Assembly (NCBI GenBank): GCA_046262355.1
Contig: JBHEMX010000059.1
Coordinates: 1-13,137 of the forward strand
DNA from: DATADD01 sp046262355
Lineage (GTDB): Bacteria; Actinomycetota; CADDZG01; WHSQ01
Direction of reading: 5' to 3'
Length of the DNA: 13,137 nt
Shown: positions 6,467-12,962 of the stretch, piece by piece
Layout: each line of letters opens with the position of its first letter
How positions within the stretch are numbered: the stretch's first letter is position 1
The notes under the pieces: model-generated
The model's database searches: none
The model's input: only the letters and a program-made list of their open reading frames with translations
What the model was told of the DNA's origin: nothing
Translations under genes and position numbers: made by a program

Positions 6467-7384
6467 GTGAGCTACCTCCGGCTAGAACGCATCCCTTGGT
6501 ACCGGCGCGCGCTCCGCTCCGACCATGTCGCCGGCTGGGGGCTCGCCTCTCCGGCGATCTTCCTGATCGGTCTCTTCGCGCTCTTTCCGATCGCGTGGTC
6601 GGTCGTGCTGTCGTTCCAGCAGAGCGACCTGCTCGCTCCGAACCCCCCGTGGGTGGGATGGTCGAACTACCGTCAGTTGATGAGCGATCCGGTGTTCCGC
6701 CGCGCCGTCTCGAACACCGTGCTCTACACCGCCTTGTTCGTGCCTTTGTCCATCGTCAGCGGGCTCGCCGTGGCCGTGGCGATGAACCGGAGGATCAGGC
6801 TGATCTCGCTCTACAGGACCGTCGTCTTCCTCACGCTCGCCGTTTCGACGATCTCCACCGCGATCATGTTCCTGTGGCTCACCGAGCCCACGTTCGGCAT
6901 CCTCAACCATGCACTGAGGGGTGTGGGCGTTCCGCCACAGGGGTTCCTACAGGATCCCGGGCAGGCGATGTACGTGATCGTGGCCATGACGGTGTGGGGG
7001 TGGCTCGGCTTCGTGGTCGTCGTCTACCTCGCCGCGCTTCAGGGCGTCCCTCACGAGCTTCTCGAGGCGGCCGCGATCGACGGTGCCGGTCGGTGGAGCA
7101 CATTCCGCAACGTCACCCTGCCCCTCCTCGGCCCCGCGACGCTGTTCCTGATCGTGTGGCTGACGGTCAATGCTCTGCAGCTCTTCGACGAGGTCTATCT
7201 GACGACGCGCGGCGGCCCACTCTACTCCACGACAGTGATCGTCTACTTCCTGTTCGACCAGGCCTTCCACCTGTTCAGGGCGGGGCTGGCCGCCGCCGCG
7301 GCCTACGTGCTGTTCGTCGGCATCGTGGTCGTGACGCTGGTCCAGTTCTGGGCCGGTAGGCGCATGGTCCACTACAGCTCGTGA
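6467..7384 (+). CDS. Sugar ABC transporter permease, MalF/UgpA type
   Basis: An inner-membrane permease subunit, 305 residues with about six transmembrane segments, the first in LASPAIFLIGLFALFPIAW and the last near AAAAYVLFVGIVVVTLVQFW. The cytoplasmic EAA loop that contacts the ATPase is at residues 197-222 (ELLEAAAIDGAGRWSTFRN, then VTLPLL), with the conserved EAA-G-LP pattern. The segment GWSNYRQLMSDPVFRRAVSN is the usual periplasmic stretch after the first helix in CUT1 sugar permeases. GTG 6467 is used as start; no good ribosome binding site precedes it, as the upstream bases form the intercistronic hairpin and a G-run. It would pair with the second permease 10 bases downstream. Confidence 0.92.
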   Translation: MSYLRLERIPWYRRALRSDHVAGWGLASPAIFLIGLFALFPIAWSVVLSFQQSDLLAPNPPWVGWSNYRQLMSDPVFRRAVSNTVLYTALFVPLSIVSGLAVAVAMNRRIRLISLYRTVVFLTLAVSTISTAIMFLWLTEPTFGILNHALRGVGVPPQGFLQDPGQAMYVIVAMTVWGWLGFVVVVYLAALQGVPHELLEAAAIDGAGRWSTFRNVTLPLLGPATLFLIVWLTVNALQLFDEVYLTTRGGPLYSTTVIVYFLFDQAFHLFRAGLAAAAAYVLFVGIVVVTLVQFWAGRRMVHYSS

Positions 7385-7394
7385 GCTTTCGCCC

Positions 7395-8294
7395 ATGACC
7401 GAGGGCGTGATCGACGGGGGTCTGCTGGTCGAACAGACGGACGACCGGAGGCTGCGCCCCCGGCTGCCCTTCAGCCCGTGGCACTTGTTCCTGTTCCCGC
7501 TGCTGATAGTCATGCTCTTTCCGGTCCTGTGGATGGTGCTCACGTCGATCGAGCTCCCTGCGGAAGCCCGTCACTTCCCGCCGATCCTCGTTCCCAAGGG
7601 CATCCACTGGCAGAACTATCCGAAGGCTCTCAGGGCCGCGCCGCTGGGCCGTTTCCTGCTCAATACCGGGGTGGTCGCAGCGGCGACGGTCGGAGGGAAC
7701 CTGCTGTTCTGCAGCATGTCCGGCTATGCGTTCGCCCGGATCAGCTTCTGGGGCCGCGAGGTCATCTTCTTCTTGCTTCTGGCGACGCTCATGGTGCCCT
7801 TCCAGGTAACGCTCATCCCCTCCTTCCTGATCATCAGGTGGCTCGGCGCGAACGTGAACGCGGCGGTCGGGATCGACAGCCTCGGCGCGCTCATACTGCC
7901 CAACCTGGTCACCGTGTTCGGCGTATTCATGCTGAGGCAGTTCTTCCGAACGCTGCCCGTCGAGCTCGAGGAGGCGGCGCGCATCGACGGGGCTTCCCGG
8001 TTGGGTGTGCTGTTCAAGATCATCCTGCCGCTGTCGGCGCCCGCGCTCGCAACGCTCGCGGCGCTCACTTTCTTGGCTTCGTGGAACGACTTCATCTGGC
8101 CGCTCGTCGTCATCCAGTCCCCGGAGAACATGACGGTGCAGCTGGGGCTCGCGACGTTCCAGGGCGCGCACTCCACGGCGTGGACGTTGCTGATGGCCGC
8201 CAACGTCATCAGCTTGGTGCCCATGCTGGTCGTCTTCTTCGCCGCCCAGCGGTACTTCGTGAGGTCCGTCGCCACGACGGGTCTCAAGGGCTGA
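7395..8294 (+). CDS. Sugar ABC transporter permease, MalG/UgpE type
   Basis: The second membrane subunit of the transporter, 299 residues with about six helices, the first in WHLFLFPLLIVMLFPVLWMV. Its EAA loop starts at residue 190 (ELEEAARIDGASRLGVLFK, then IILPLSAPAL). The family-typical GRFLLNTGVVAA, MSGYAFAR, WNDFIWPLVV and the closing AQRYFVRSVATTGLKG are all present; the last is the hallmark ending of MalG/UgpE-type permeases, F-QR-fv-G-t-GavKG. ATG 7395 follows the first permease stop by 10 bases, indicating co-transcription. No lesion is seen. Confidence 0.93.
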   Translation: MTEGVIDGGLLVEQTDDRRLRPRLPFSPWHLFLFPLLIVMLFPVLWMVLTSIELPAEARHFPPILVPKGIHWQNYPKALRAAPLGRFLLNTGVVAAATVGGNLLFCSMSGYAFARISFWGREVIFFLLLATLMVPFQVTLIPSFLIIRWLGANVNAAVGIDSLGALILPNLVTVFGVFMLRQFFRTLPVELEEAARIDGASRLGVLFKIILPLSAPALATLAALTFLASWNDFIWPLVVIQSPENMTVQLGLATFQGAHSTAWTLLMAANVISLVPMLVVFFAAQRYFVRSVATTGLKG

Positions 8295-8310
8295 CGGGAC
8301 GGCTGCCCTC

Positions 8311-9432
8311 ATGGCAGACGTCGTCTTCCAGGGAGTGACCAAGGAGTTCCCCGGAGGCGTGCGCGCTCTGGAGGACCTCGACATCGCCGTGGCCGACGGA
8401 GAGTTCATGATCTTCGTCGGCCCGTCGGGATGCGGCAAGACAACGGCCCTGCGCCTGGTAGCCGGCCTCGACAAGCCGACCTCCGGCCTGGTCGCGATAG
8501 GCAAGCGGGTCGTCAACGAGCTGTCACCCAAGGAACGAGACATCGCGATGGTGTTTCAGAACTACGCCCTCTACCCGCACATGAGCGTCCGCCGTAACCT
8601 CGCTTTCGCACTCAAGGAACGCAGGGTTCCGAAGGCGGAAATCCAGCGGCGGGTGGAGGAGGTGTCTGGGATGCTGGGTCTCGGCGAGCTGCTCGACCGT
8701 AAGCCCGCCCAGCTCTCCGGCGGTCAGCGACAGCGCGTGGCGATGGGTCGCGCTCTGGTCCGAGAACCCGCAGCCTTCCTGTTGGACGAGCCCCTCTCCA
8801 ACCTAGACGCCAAGCTACGGGTGCAGGTGCGCGGTGATCTCAAGCGCTTGCACCAGCAGCTCGGCATCACGACGATCTACGTGACCCACGACCAGGTCGA
8901 GGCGATGACCCTGGGCGAACGGATAGCGGTGATGTCGGCCGGGTGTCTGCAGCAGGTGGGCCCTCCGCAAGAAGTCTACGACCGACCGGCGAACCTGTTC
9001 GTCGCAGCGTTCATCGGCAGCCCTCCCATGAACCTGCTGCGGGCGGTCGCCCGCGCAGGCGTGCTCGTCGCGGGTGACCTCCAGCTACCCGTCTCGGGGA
9101 TCCCGGACGGCGAGATGGTTCTCGGGCTGCGCCCGGAGCGGCTGCGGCCTGCGGGCGAGGACGGACACGCCGAGCTGCAGCTGCAGATCGAGGTCGTGGA
9201 GCCGTTGGGCGACGAGGTCATCGTGCACGGAACCGTCCGAGGTGAGCTTGCGCGCGTCGACATCGCCGGGGACGAGGAGGAGCTGTTGCCGCCACTCCCT
9301 GGAGCGAGAGCCGAGGTCGTCGCTCGCTTGGACCCGAGGATGAGGCCGCGAGCGGGGGACTCCCTGCGCCTCGCGGTTCCCGACGACGCCGTGCACGTCT
9401 TCGATGCGCACACCGGGCGGTCGGTGCGTTGA
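8311..9432 (+). CDS. Sugar ABC transporter ATP-binding protein, MalK/UgpC/MsmK type
   Basis: The ATPase that powers sugar import, 373 residues, with a nucleotide-binding domain and a C-terminal regulatory/TOBE domain. Walker A is GPSGCGKT (37-44), the Q-loop lies in MVFQNYALYPHM, the signature is LSGGQRQRVAMGRAL (135-149), Walker B is FLLDEPLSNLDAKLR (156-170) and the H-loop is VTHDQVEAMT (191-200). Then come GPPQEVYDRPANLFVAAFIG and MVLGLRPERL, the usual bridge into the TOBE region, and a normal ending VHVFDAHTGRSVR. All catalytic residues are present. It starts 16 bases after the second permease. Many transporters of this type share one ATPase encoded elsewhere, so having it inside the operon makes this system self-sufficient. 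A recombinase fragment in the same frame begins one codon after its stop. Confidence 0.95.
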   Translation: MADVVFQGVTKEFPGGVRALEDLDIAVADGEFMIFVGPSGCGKTTALRLVAGLDKPTSGLVAIGKRVVNELSPKERDIAMVFQNYALYPHMSVRRNLAFALKERRVPKAEIQRRVEEVSGMLGLGELLDRKPAQLSGGQRQRVAMGRALVREPAAFLLDEPLSNLDAKLRVQVRGDLKRLHQQLGITTIYVTHDQVEAMTLGERIAVMSAGCLQQVGPPQEVYDRPANLFVAAFIGSPPMNLLRAVARAGVLVAGDLQLPVSGIPDGEMVLGLRPERLRPAGEDGHAELQLQIEVVEPLGDEVIVHGTVRGELARVDIAGDEEELLPPLPGARAEVVARLDPRMRPRAGDSLRLAVPDDAVHVFDAHTGRSVR

Positions 9433-9435
9433 CCG

Positions 9436-9726
9436 ATGACGGCACACATCTGGATCAGCAACTTTCGCAGGCACGTCTGGTGGCCGGTGCTCGATCAGGC
9501 CGGTTTGGACCGGATCACGACAATCAAAGACCTGCGTCACACGTGCGCCAGCCTTATGCACGCCGCCGGTCGTTCCGCCAAGGAGGTCAAAGAACAACTC
9601 GGGCATTCGACCATCGCGATGACGCTCGATACCTACACTCATCTCTTTGACGAGGGGCGAGGCGAAGCGGCAGAAGCGATGGGGCGGCACTTCAAGAAGT
9701 CTTTATCCAAGAACACTTCTTTGTAA
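9436..9726 (+). pseudogene. Tyrosine recombinase/phage-type integrase, C-terminal fragment
   Basis: A 96-residue C-terminal piece of a tyrosine recombinase. It has TIKDLRHTCASLMHAAG (the second catalytic arginine and following His), KEQLGHSTIAMTLDTYTHLF (the GH box and the tyrosine nucleophile, Tyr in DTYTH) and a short tail. FRRHVWWPVLDQAGL before it matches the preceding helix of the catalytic domain. The N-terminal DNA-binding domains and the first catalytic arginine are absent, so it cannot recombine DNA alone. It begins with CCG ATG directly after the TGA of the ABC ATPase gene and in the same frame, which marks a deletion or insertion join at 9430-9440. No Shine-Dalgarno is present. Confidence 0.85.
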
Positions 9727-10089
9727 GAGCCACTGAGGGCGAAACGAATCCCGACCAGTTAGAGCTTGTTCCGCAGGTCAGACTAGGTTTTCGTTGTGTC
9801 GCTCTTTCGCGCTCTTGACCCGCATTTCGCGATGGAATGTGGACCAGGTGTGGACCAAGACGAAGTCGCACGCGAGATGACCCGTCCCATGGACGAATGG
9901 CGTTGGGGCTGATCCGACCCGGCGGCAACGCGTCGGTGCGACTAGGAGGCACTGCTGCGCGAAACCCTTCGCCGCGCCGTCCACCTGCGCGACTCGCTGG
10001 CACAGGGACACGCGAGCACAACGCAGCGCTCATGCTGGTCGACGTGCTGCCCTGCGCCACTCACGACACGTCCAGCCCGGCTCGCTGCC
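9727..10089. other. Gene-poor stretch between the integrase fragment and the VOC gene
   Basis: No convincing gene was found on either strand in these roughly 360 bases; the open frames are GC-driven. The one notable element is a tandem repeat TGTGGACCA at 9838-9846 and 9849-9857 with an 11-base period, behind the integrase fragment, where attachment-site arm repeats may lie. No tRNA-like fold or intrinsic terminator was recognised. Confidence 0.4.
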
Positions 10090-10119
10090 TTGTCGTCTTG
10101 CTGGCCCGCGCGCTACGGT
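10090..10119 (+). promoter_or_regulatory. Probable leaderless promoter of the VOC-family gene
   Basis: TTGTCG (10090-10095), an 18-base spacer and TACGGT (10114-10119) form a good sigma-70-like promoter of the actinobacterial TANNNT type. Only six bases separate the -10 from ATG 10126, so transcription would start at or very near the initiation codon. This also supports the choice of that start. Confidence 0.6.
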
Positions 10120-10125
10120 GCGGTC

Positions 10126-10830
10126 ATGCTCTCGGGAATGCTCACGGTGACCTTCGACGCGAACGACCCAACTCGTCTGGCGCAGTTCTGGGCCGGCGTG
10201 CTCGGCCGAGAGGTCGTCGAGGACGCCGGGAGTGCGCTCCTCCCCGGCGAGGACACGCAGCTCAGCCTCCGGTTCGTCCTTAGCCGCGCGGAAAAGGTGG
10301 GGCCGAACCGCATGCACCTCCACCTGACAAGCGCCAGCCCCGCCGACCAGCAGCACACGGTGGGAATGGCGCTGGGGCTGGGCGCCCGCCACCTCGACGT
10401 CGGGCAGCGCCCCGAGGAGGGGCACATCGTCCTGGCCGACCCCGAGGGCAATGAGTTCTGCGTGATCGAGCCGGGCAACGCCTTCCTCGCGGGTTGCGGC
10501 TTCCTGGGAGAGCTCGCCTGCGACGGCACCCGGGAGGTCGGCCTCTTCTGGAGCGAGGCGCTGGGCTGGCCGCTGGTGTGGGACCAAGATCAAGAGACCG
10601 CGATCCAGTCGCCGCACGGCGGTACAAAGGTCGCGTGGGGAGGCGCTCCCGTGGCCCCGAAAGAGGTGGGGAACCGGCAGCGCTTCGAGCTCGCCCCGGC
10701 CGATGGCGACCAGGAAGCGGAGGTCGACCGGCTGGTCTCTCTCGGGGCCACTCGGCTCGACGTCGGTGAGGACGGCGCCGCCGCGCTGGTCGACCAGGAC
10801 GGCAACGAGTTTTTCGTGAAAACGGCCTGA
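10126..10830 (+). CDS. VOC-superfamily (glyoxalase/bleomycin-resistance-like) protein with two tandem domains
   Basis: A 234-residue protein of two vicinal-oxygen-chelate (VOC) modules. The first opens with LTVTFDANDPTRLAQFWAGV and closes with IVLADPEGNEFCVIEPG (to about residue 120). The second has GLFWSEALGWPLVW and closes with AALVDQDGNEFFVKTA. The ADPEGNEF/DQDGNEF strand with its glutamate is the typical metal-side end of each module. This arrangement is common in actinobacterial glyoxalase-like proteins of unassigned function; some relatives act on antibiotics or small electrophiles, but nothing here fixes the substrate. ATG 10126 is preferred because it sits six bases after a clear -10 box; an ATG four codons later is the alternative. 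It stands alone between two integrase remnants, like a passenger gene. Confidence 0.85.
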   Translation: MLSGMLTVTFDANDPTRLAQFWAGVLGREVVEDAGSALLPGEDTQLSLRFVLSRAEKVGPNRMHLHLTSASPADQQHTVGMALGLGARHLDVGQRPEEGHIVLADPEGNEFCVIEPGNAFLAGCGFLGELACDGTREVGLFWSEALGWPLVWDQDQETAIQSPHGGTKVAWGGAPVAPKEVGNRQRFELAPADGDQEAEVDRLVSLGATRLDVGEDGAAALVDQDGNEFFVKTA

Positions 10831-10854
10831 CCCTCACGCGAGTGAGTCGGTCAG
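10827..10854 (+). terminator. Hairpin overlapping the VOC gene stop, terminator-like
   Basis: CTGACC (10827-10832) pairs with GGTCAG (10849-10854), and inside it CTCAC (10833-10837) pairs with GTGAG (10842-10846) around a GCGA tetraloop of the stable GNRA class, with a two-base TC bulge on the 3' side. The stem includes the TGA stop codon. No T-run follows, as is common for terminators in GC-rich actinobacteria, so termination is likely but not certain. Confidence 0.5.
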
Positions 10855-10958
10855 CCACGACCCTGCAGCTATACGGCCACATGTTCCCGGAACAAGACAC
10901 CATGACTGGCTCGAATGGAGGACCTTCGAAACAGCGCCGCGGCCTCCACGCGGCCTGA
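10851..10958 (+). pseudogene. Second tyrosine recombinase remnant (nucleophile segment only)
   Basis: The frame from 10851 reads SATTLQLYGHMFPEQD, then 19 further residues to TGA at 10956-10958. ATTLxLYGHlFPE is the conserved segment around the catalytic tyrosine of phage-type integrases, here 35 codons with no start and no upstream catalytic domain. It differs from the fragment at 9436-9726 (DTYTHLFDE), so the two come from different integrases. Its left edge overlaps the hairpin at the VOC stop codon, and the IS21 left end begins 58 bases after it. Confidence 0.65.
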
Positions 10959-11019
10959 CGATGACGACGGCTCCGCCGGCATCCCGCTAGAGCATCCTGA
11001 CCTGGAGGGCGGTAATTGT

Positions 11020-11066
11020 CCATGGCCATGTGAATGTCTCCATCCATGGCCACTCGAAAGTCTCCA
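11020..11066 (+). repeat. IS21 left-end tandem repeats (transposase-binding type)
   Basis: Two 23-base copies with a 24-base period, at 11020-11042 and 11044-11066. Both have CCATGGCCA, three variable bases, GAA, one variable base and GTCTCCA. Such repeated blocks inside the termini are the known binding sites for the IstA transposase in the IS21 family, so they mark the left boundary of the element. Confidence 0.8.
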
Positions 11067-11094
11067 CTTCCTGATCTGACCTAATCCCCGTGGG

Positions 11095-11153
11095 CGACCC
11101 CCGGGGTCGCGATGGTGCTGGTGACGAAACCGACACCAGCGACCTCCGGAGGT
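11095..11153 (+). promoter_or_regulatory. istA: istA leader with three palindromes, the last containing the ribosome binding site
   Basis: Three inverted repeats follow one another: CGACCCC/GGGGTCG (11095-11109, one-base loop), GCTGGTGACG/CGACACCAGC (11117-11140, one mismatch, AAAC loop) and the perfect palindrome ACCTCCGGAGGT (11142-11153). The last contains GGAGG, the apparent Shine-Dalgarno of istA. Pairing would hide it, which fits low transposase translation; the role is inferred. Confidence 0.45.
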
Positions 11154-11158
11154 GCCCA

Positions 11159-12595
11159 CTGAAGTCTGAGAGGGAGTGCATGGACATTGTCAACGCCTAT
11201 CTCGAACTCGGCAGCTATCGCGCCGCAGCCGATCTCTGCGGCGTGAACCACAAGACCGTGAAGAGGGTCGTGCAGCGATGGCGGGCGGGCACTATCGCCG
11301 AGGGAAGGGTCACGCCCAAGCGGGGACACCGACCGCGTCGAGGGCCTCATCTGGAACAAGGTCAAAAAGACGCGGGGGCGCATCACCGCAAAGCGGCTCC
11401 TGCCCCAGGCGCGCGCCGCCGGCTACGAGGGGTCGGCGCGCAACTTCCGCCGCGCCGTGGCGCGAGCCAAGGCTCGTTGGGCGCGCAGCGAGCACGCCCG
11501 CCGTCCGTGGGTTCCGTCCCCCGGAGAACACTTGGTCATCGACTGGGGCGAGGAGGGCCCGCTCAAGATCTTCTGCGCGGTGCTGGCGTGGAGCCGCTAT
11601 CGCTTCGTGCGCTTCGCCACCGATGCGCCGGGAGACTGGCCGAGTGCATCGAGGAGATCGGCGCCGTCCCACACGTCGTCCTGTCGGATCGCATGGCGTG
11701 TCTGCGCGCCCAGACGGTCGCGAACGTCGTCGTCCCCCATCCCGACTACGTGCGCTTCGCGACCCACTTCGGATTCCGTCCCGACTTCTGTGAGGCCGAC
11801 GATCCCGCGTCCAAGGGAGTCGTGGAATCGCTCGTCGGCTATGCCAAATTCGACCTCGTCGTCGCATCCGACGGCTGGGACGACATCGATGCGGCCAACG
11901 GGGACGCCCGCTCGTGGGGCGCCGAGGTCAACTCGAGGACGCACAGCGAGATCGCCGCGGTGCCCGCCGAGCGGCTCGCCCAAGAGCGCCGAGTGATGCG
12001 CGCGCTTCCGAGCCTGAGGCCGCCGCTGCGACGCGGCGAGACCCGCAAGGTCGACCGCCTCTCGACGGTGCGCCTCGGCTCCGCCCGCTATTCGGTCCCC
12101 TCGGAGCTGATCGGAGAGAAGGTCGAGGTCGTGGCTTCGGGGCGCGAGGTCGTGGTCTATCGCGCGGAGGCCGAGGTCTGCAGGCACCCGCTCGTGGCTC
12201 CCGGCGAGGTGTCGATCGCAGATGACCACTACGGGCGACCCGCAGTGCGGCCTCGCCGTGCGATCCGTCCCCGTTCGAATGTCGAGCGAGCCTTCCTCTC
12301 GCTCGGCGAGGTCGCCGAGGACTTCCTCCGGGCGGCGGCCGCGGCGGGGACCGCACGCCTTTCGAGCGAGCTCGAGGAGATCGTCGGCCTCGAGGCGTCG
12401 TGGGGTCGGGACAGACTCATCGCTGCGCTCGAACGAGCAACGACCTTTAGGCGCTTCAAGGCGCGAGACGTTCGCTCGATCCTGGCGGCGGGAACGACCC
12501 CGGCCGTCGTGGTGCGCGGGGAGCGGCTCGAGATCTCTGCGCCCCAGGCTCCGACCCGGCCCCTCGACGCCTACGCCCTGGAGCGGTGGTCGTGA
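11159..12595 (+). pseudogene. istA: IS21 transposase IstA, with two frameshifts
   Basis: A DDE-type transposase in three frame-shifted blocks. Block 1 (11159-11323): KSERECMDIVNAYLELGSYR, then AAADLCGVNHKTVKRVV, the N-terminal helix-turn-helix. Block 2 (from 11325): DRVEGLIWNKVKKTRGRITA to PSPGEHLVIDWGEEGPLKIF, with the first catalytic Asp. Block 3 (from 11636): LAECIEEIGAVPHVVLSDRM (second Asp) and DDPASKGVVESLVGYAKFDL (catalytic Glu), then the C-terminal domain to TGA 12593-12595. The first break is one extra G in the run 11322-11325. The second, between about 11621 and 11636, also seems to have lost several codons. The start is placed at CTG 11159 because KSxxE begins IstA proteins and GGAGG lies six bases before it; the codon may once have been ATG or GTG. 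A GTG at 11090 also opens the frame but lies in the leader. Confidence 0.85.
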
Positions 12596-12960
12596 GCGCT
12601 CCGGCCAAGGCGCTCGCACCGGATCTCGAAGCCGCGCTCAAGCGCCTCAAGCTGAGGGCGTTCCGTCAACTCGGTCCCGATGTCCTTCAAGCCGCCAAGA
12701 CGCAGCGATGGACGCCCGAGGAGCTGTTGCGCACCCTGGTCCAAGCAGAGATCGCGTCGCGCGACGAGTCCAATTTGCGCAACCGCTTGCGGGCCGCGGG
12801 GTTCCCGGTCGCCAAGGGCTTTGAGGACTTCAAGGTCGCGCAGTCATCGGTGCCGCAGGCGACCTTCGACTACATCCGCTCGCTCGAATGGGTCGAGGCC
12901 AAAGAGAACCTTTGTCTGATCGGGCCCGCTGGCACGGGCAAATCCCATGTCCTGGTCGCC
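12592..12960 (+). pseudogene. istB: IS21 helper ATPase IstB, truncated after Walker A
   Basis: IstB is the AAA+ helper that directs IstA-bound ends to target DNA. The GTG start overlaps the istA stop in GTGA, the usual translational coupling. The reading frame has LEAALKRLKLRAFRQLGPDV, the N-terminal helices, then FEDFKVAQSSVPQATFDYIR, LEWVEAKENLCLIGPAGTGK with Walker A GPAGTGKSH at 111-119, and VLVA up to residue 123. There the sequence changes in mid-gene to IS256-type transposase in another frame. Walker B, the sensors and the C-terminal half (about half of a normal 250-residue protein) are lost. The frame stays open to the window end but no longer resembles IstB. Confidence 0.88.
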
Positions 12961-12962
12961 TC

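Larger units (their letters stand above)
11017..12960 (+). mobile_element. IS21-family insertion sequence, degenerate and truncated at the right
   Basis: The element begins with TGTCCATGGCCA at 11017, a TG-type end followed by internal multiple repeats, then carries istA (frameshifted) and istB (truncated) with the usual 4-base overlap. After 12960 the sequence switches to IS256-type transposase, so the istB 3' half and the IS21 right end are missing. It cannot move by its own proteins as it stands. Confidence 0.85.

Noticed and set aside
6459..6470. Tiny frame ATG-CCC-GCG-TGA overlapping the first permease GTG start
   Set aside because: Three codons with no independent support; a chance ATG is more likely than a regulatory leader.
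7275..8543. 422-codon minus frame opposite the second permease and the ATPase start
   Set aside because: It spans the gap between two well-supported genes on the other strand and reads as Arg/Glu/Asp-rich noise.
9692..10617. Open frames on both strands between the integrase fragment and the VOC gene
   Set aside because: None has a recognisable domain, plausible ribosome binding site or natural protein composition.
11020..11066. Possible CRISPR-like repeat pair
   Set aside because: Only two 23-base copies with one base between them, no spacers and no cas genes; they sit at an IS21 terminus, which explains them.
11597..12619. 340-codon minus frame opposite istA
   Set aside because: istA has the catalytic DDE residues on the + strand; the minus frame is a shadow.
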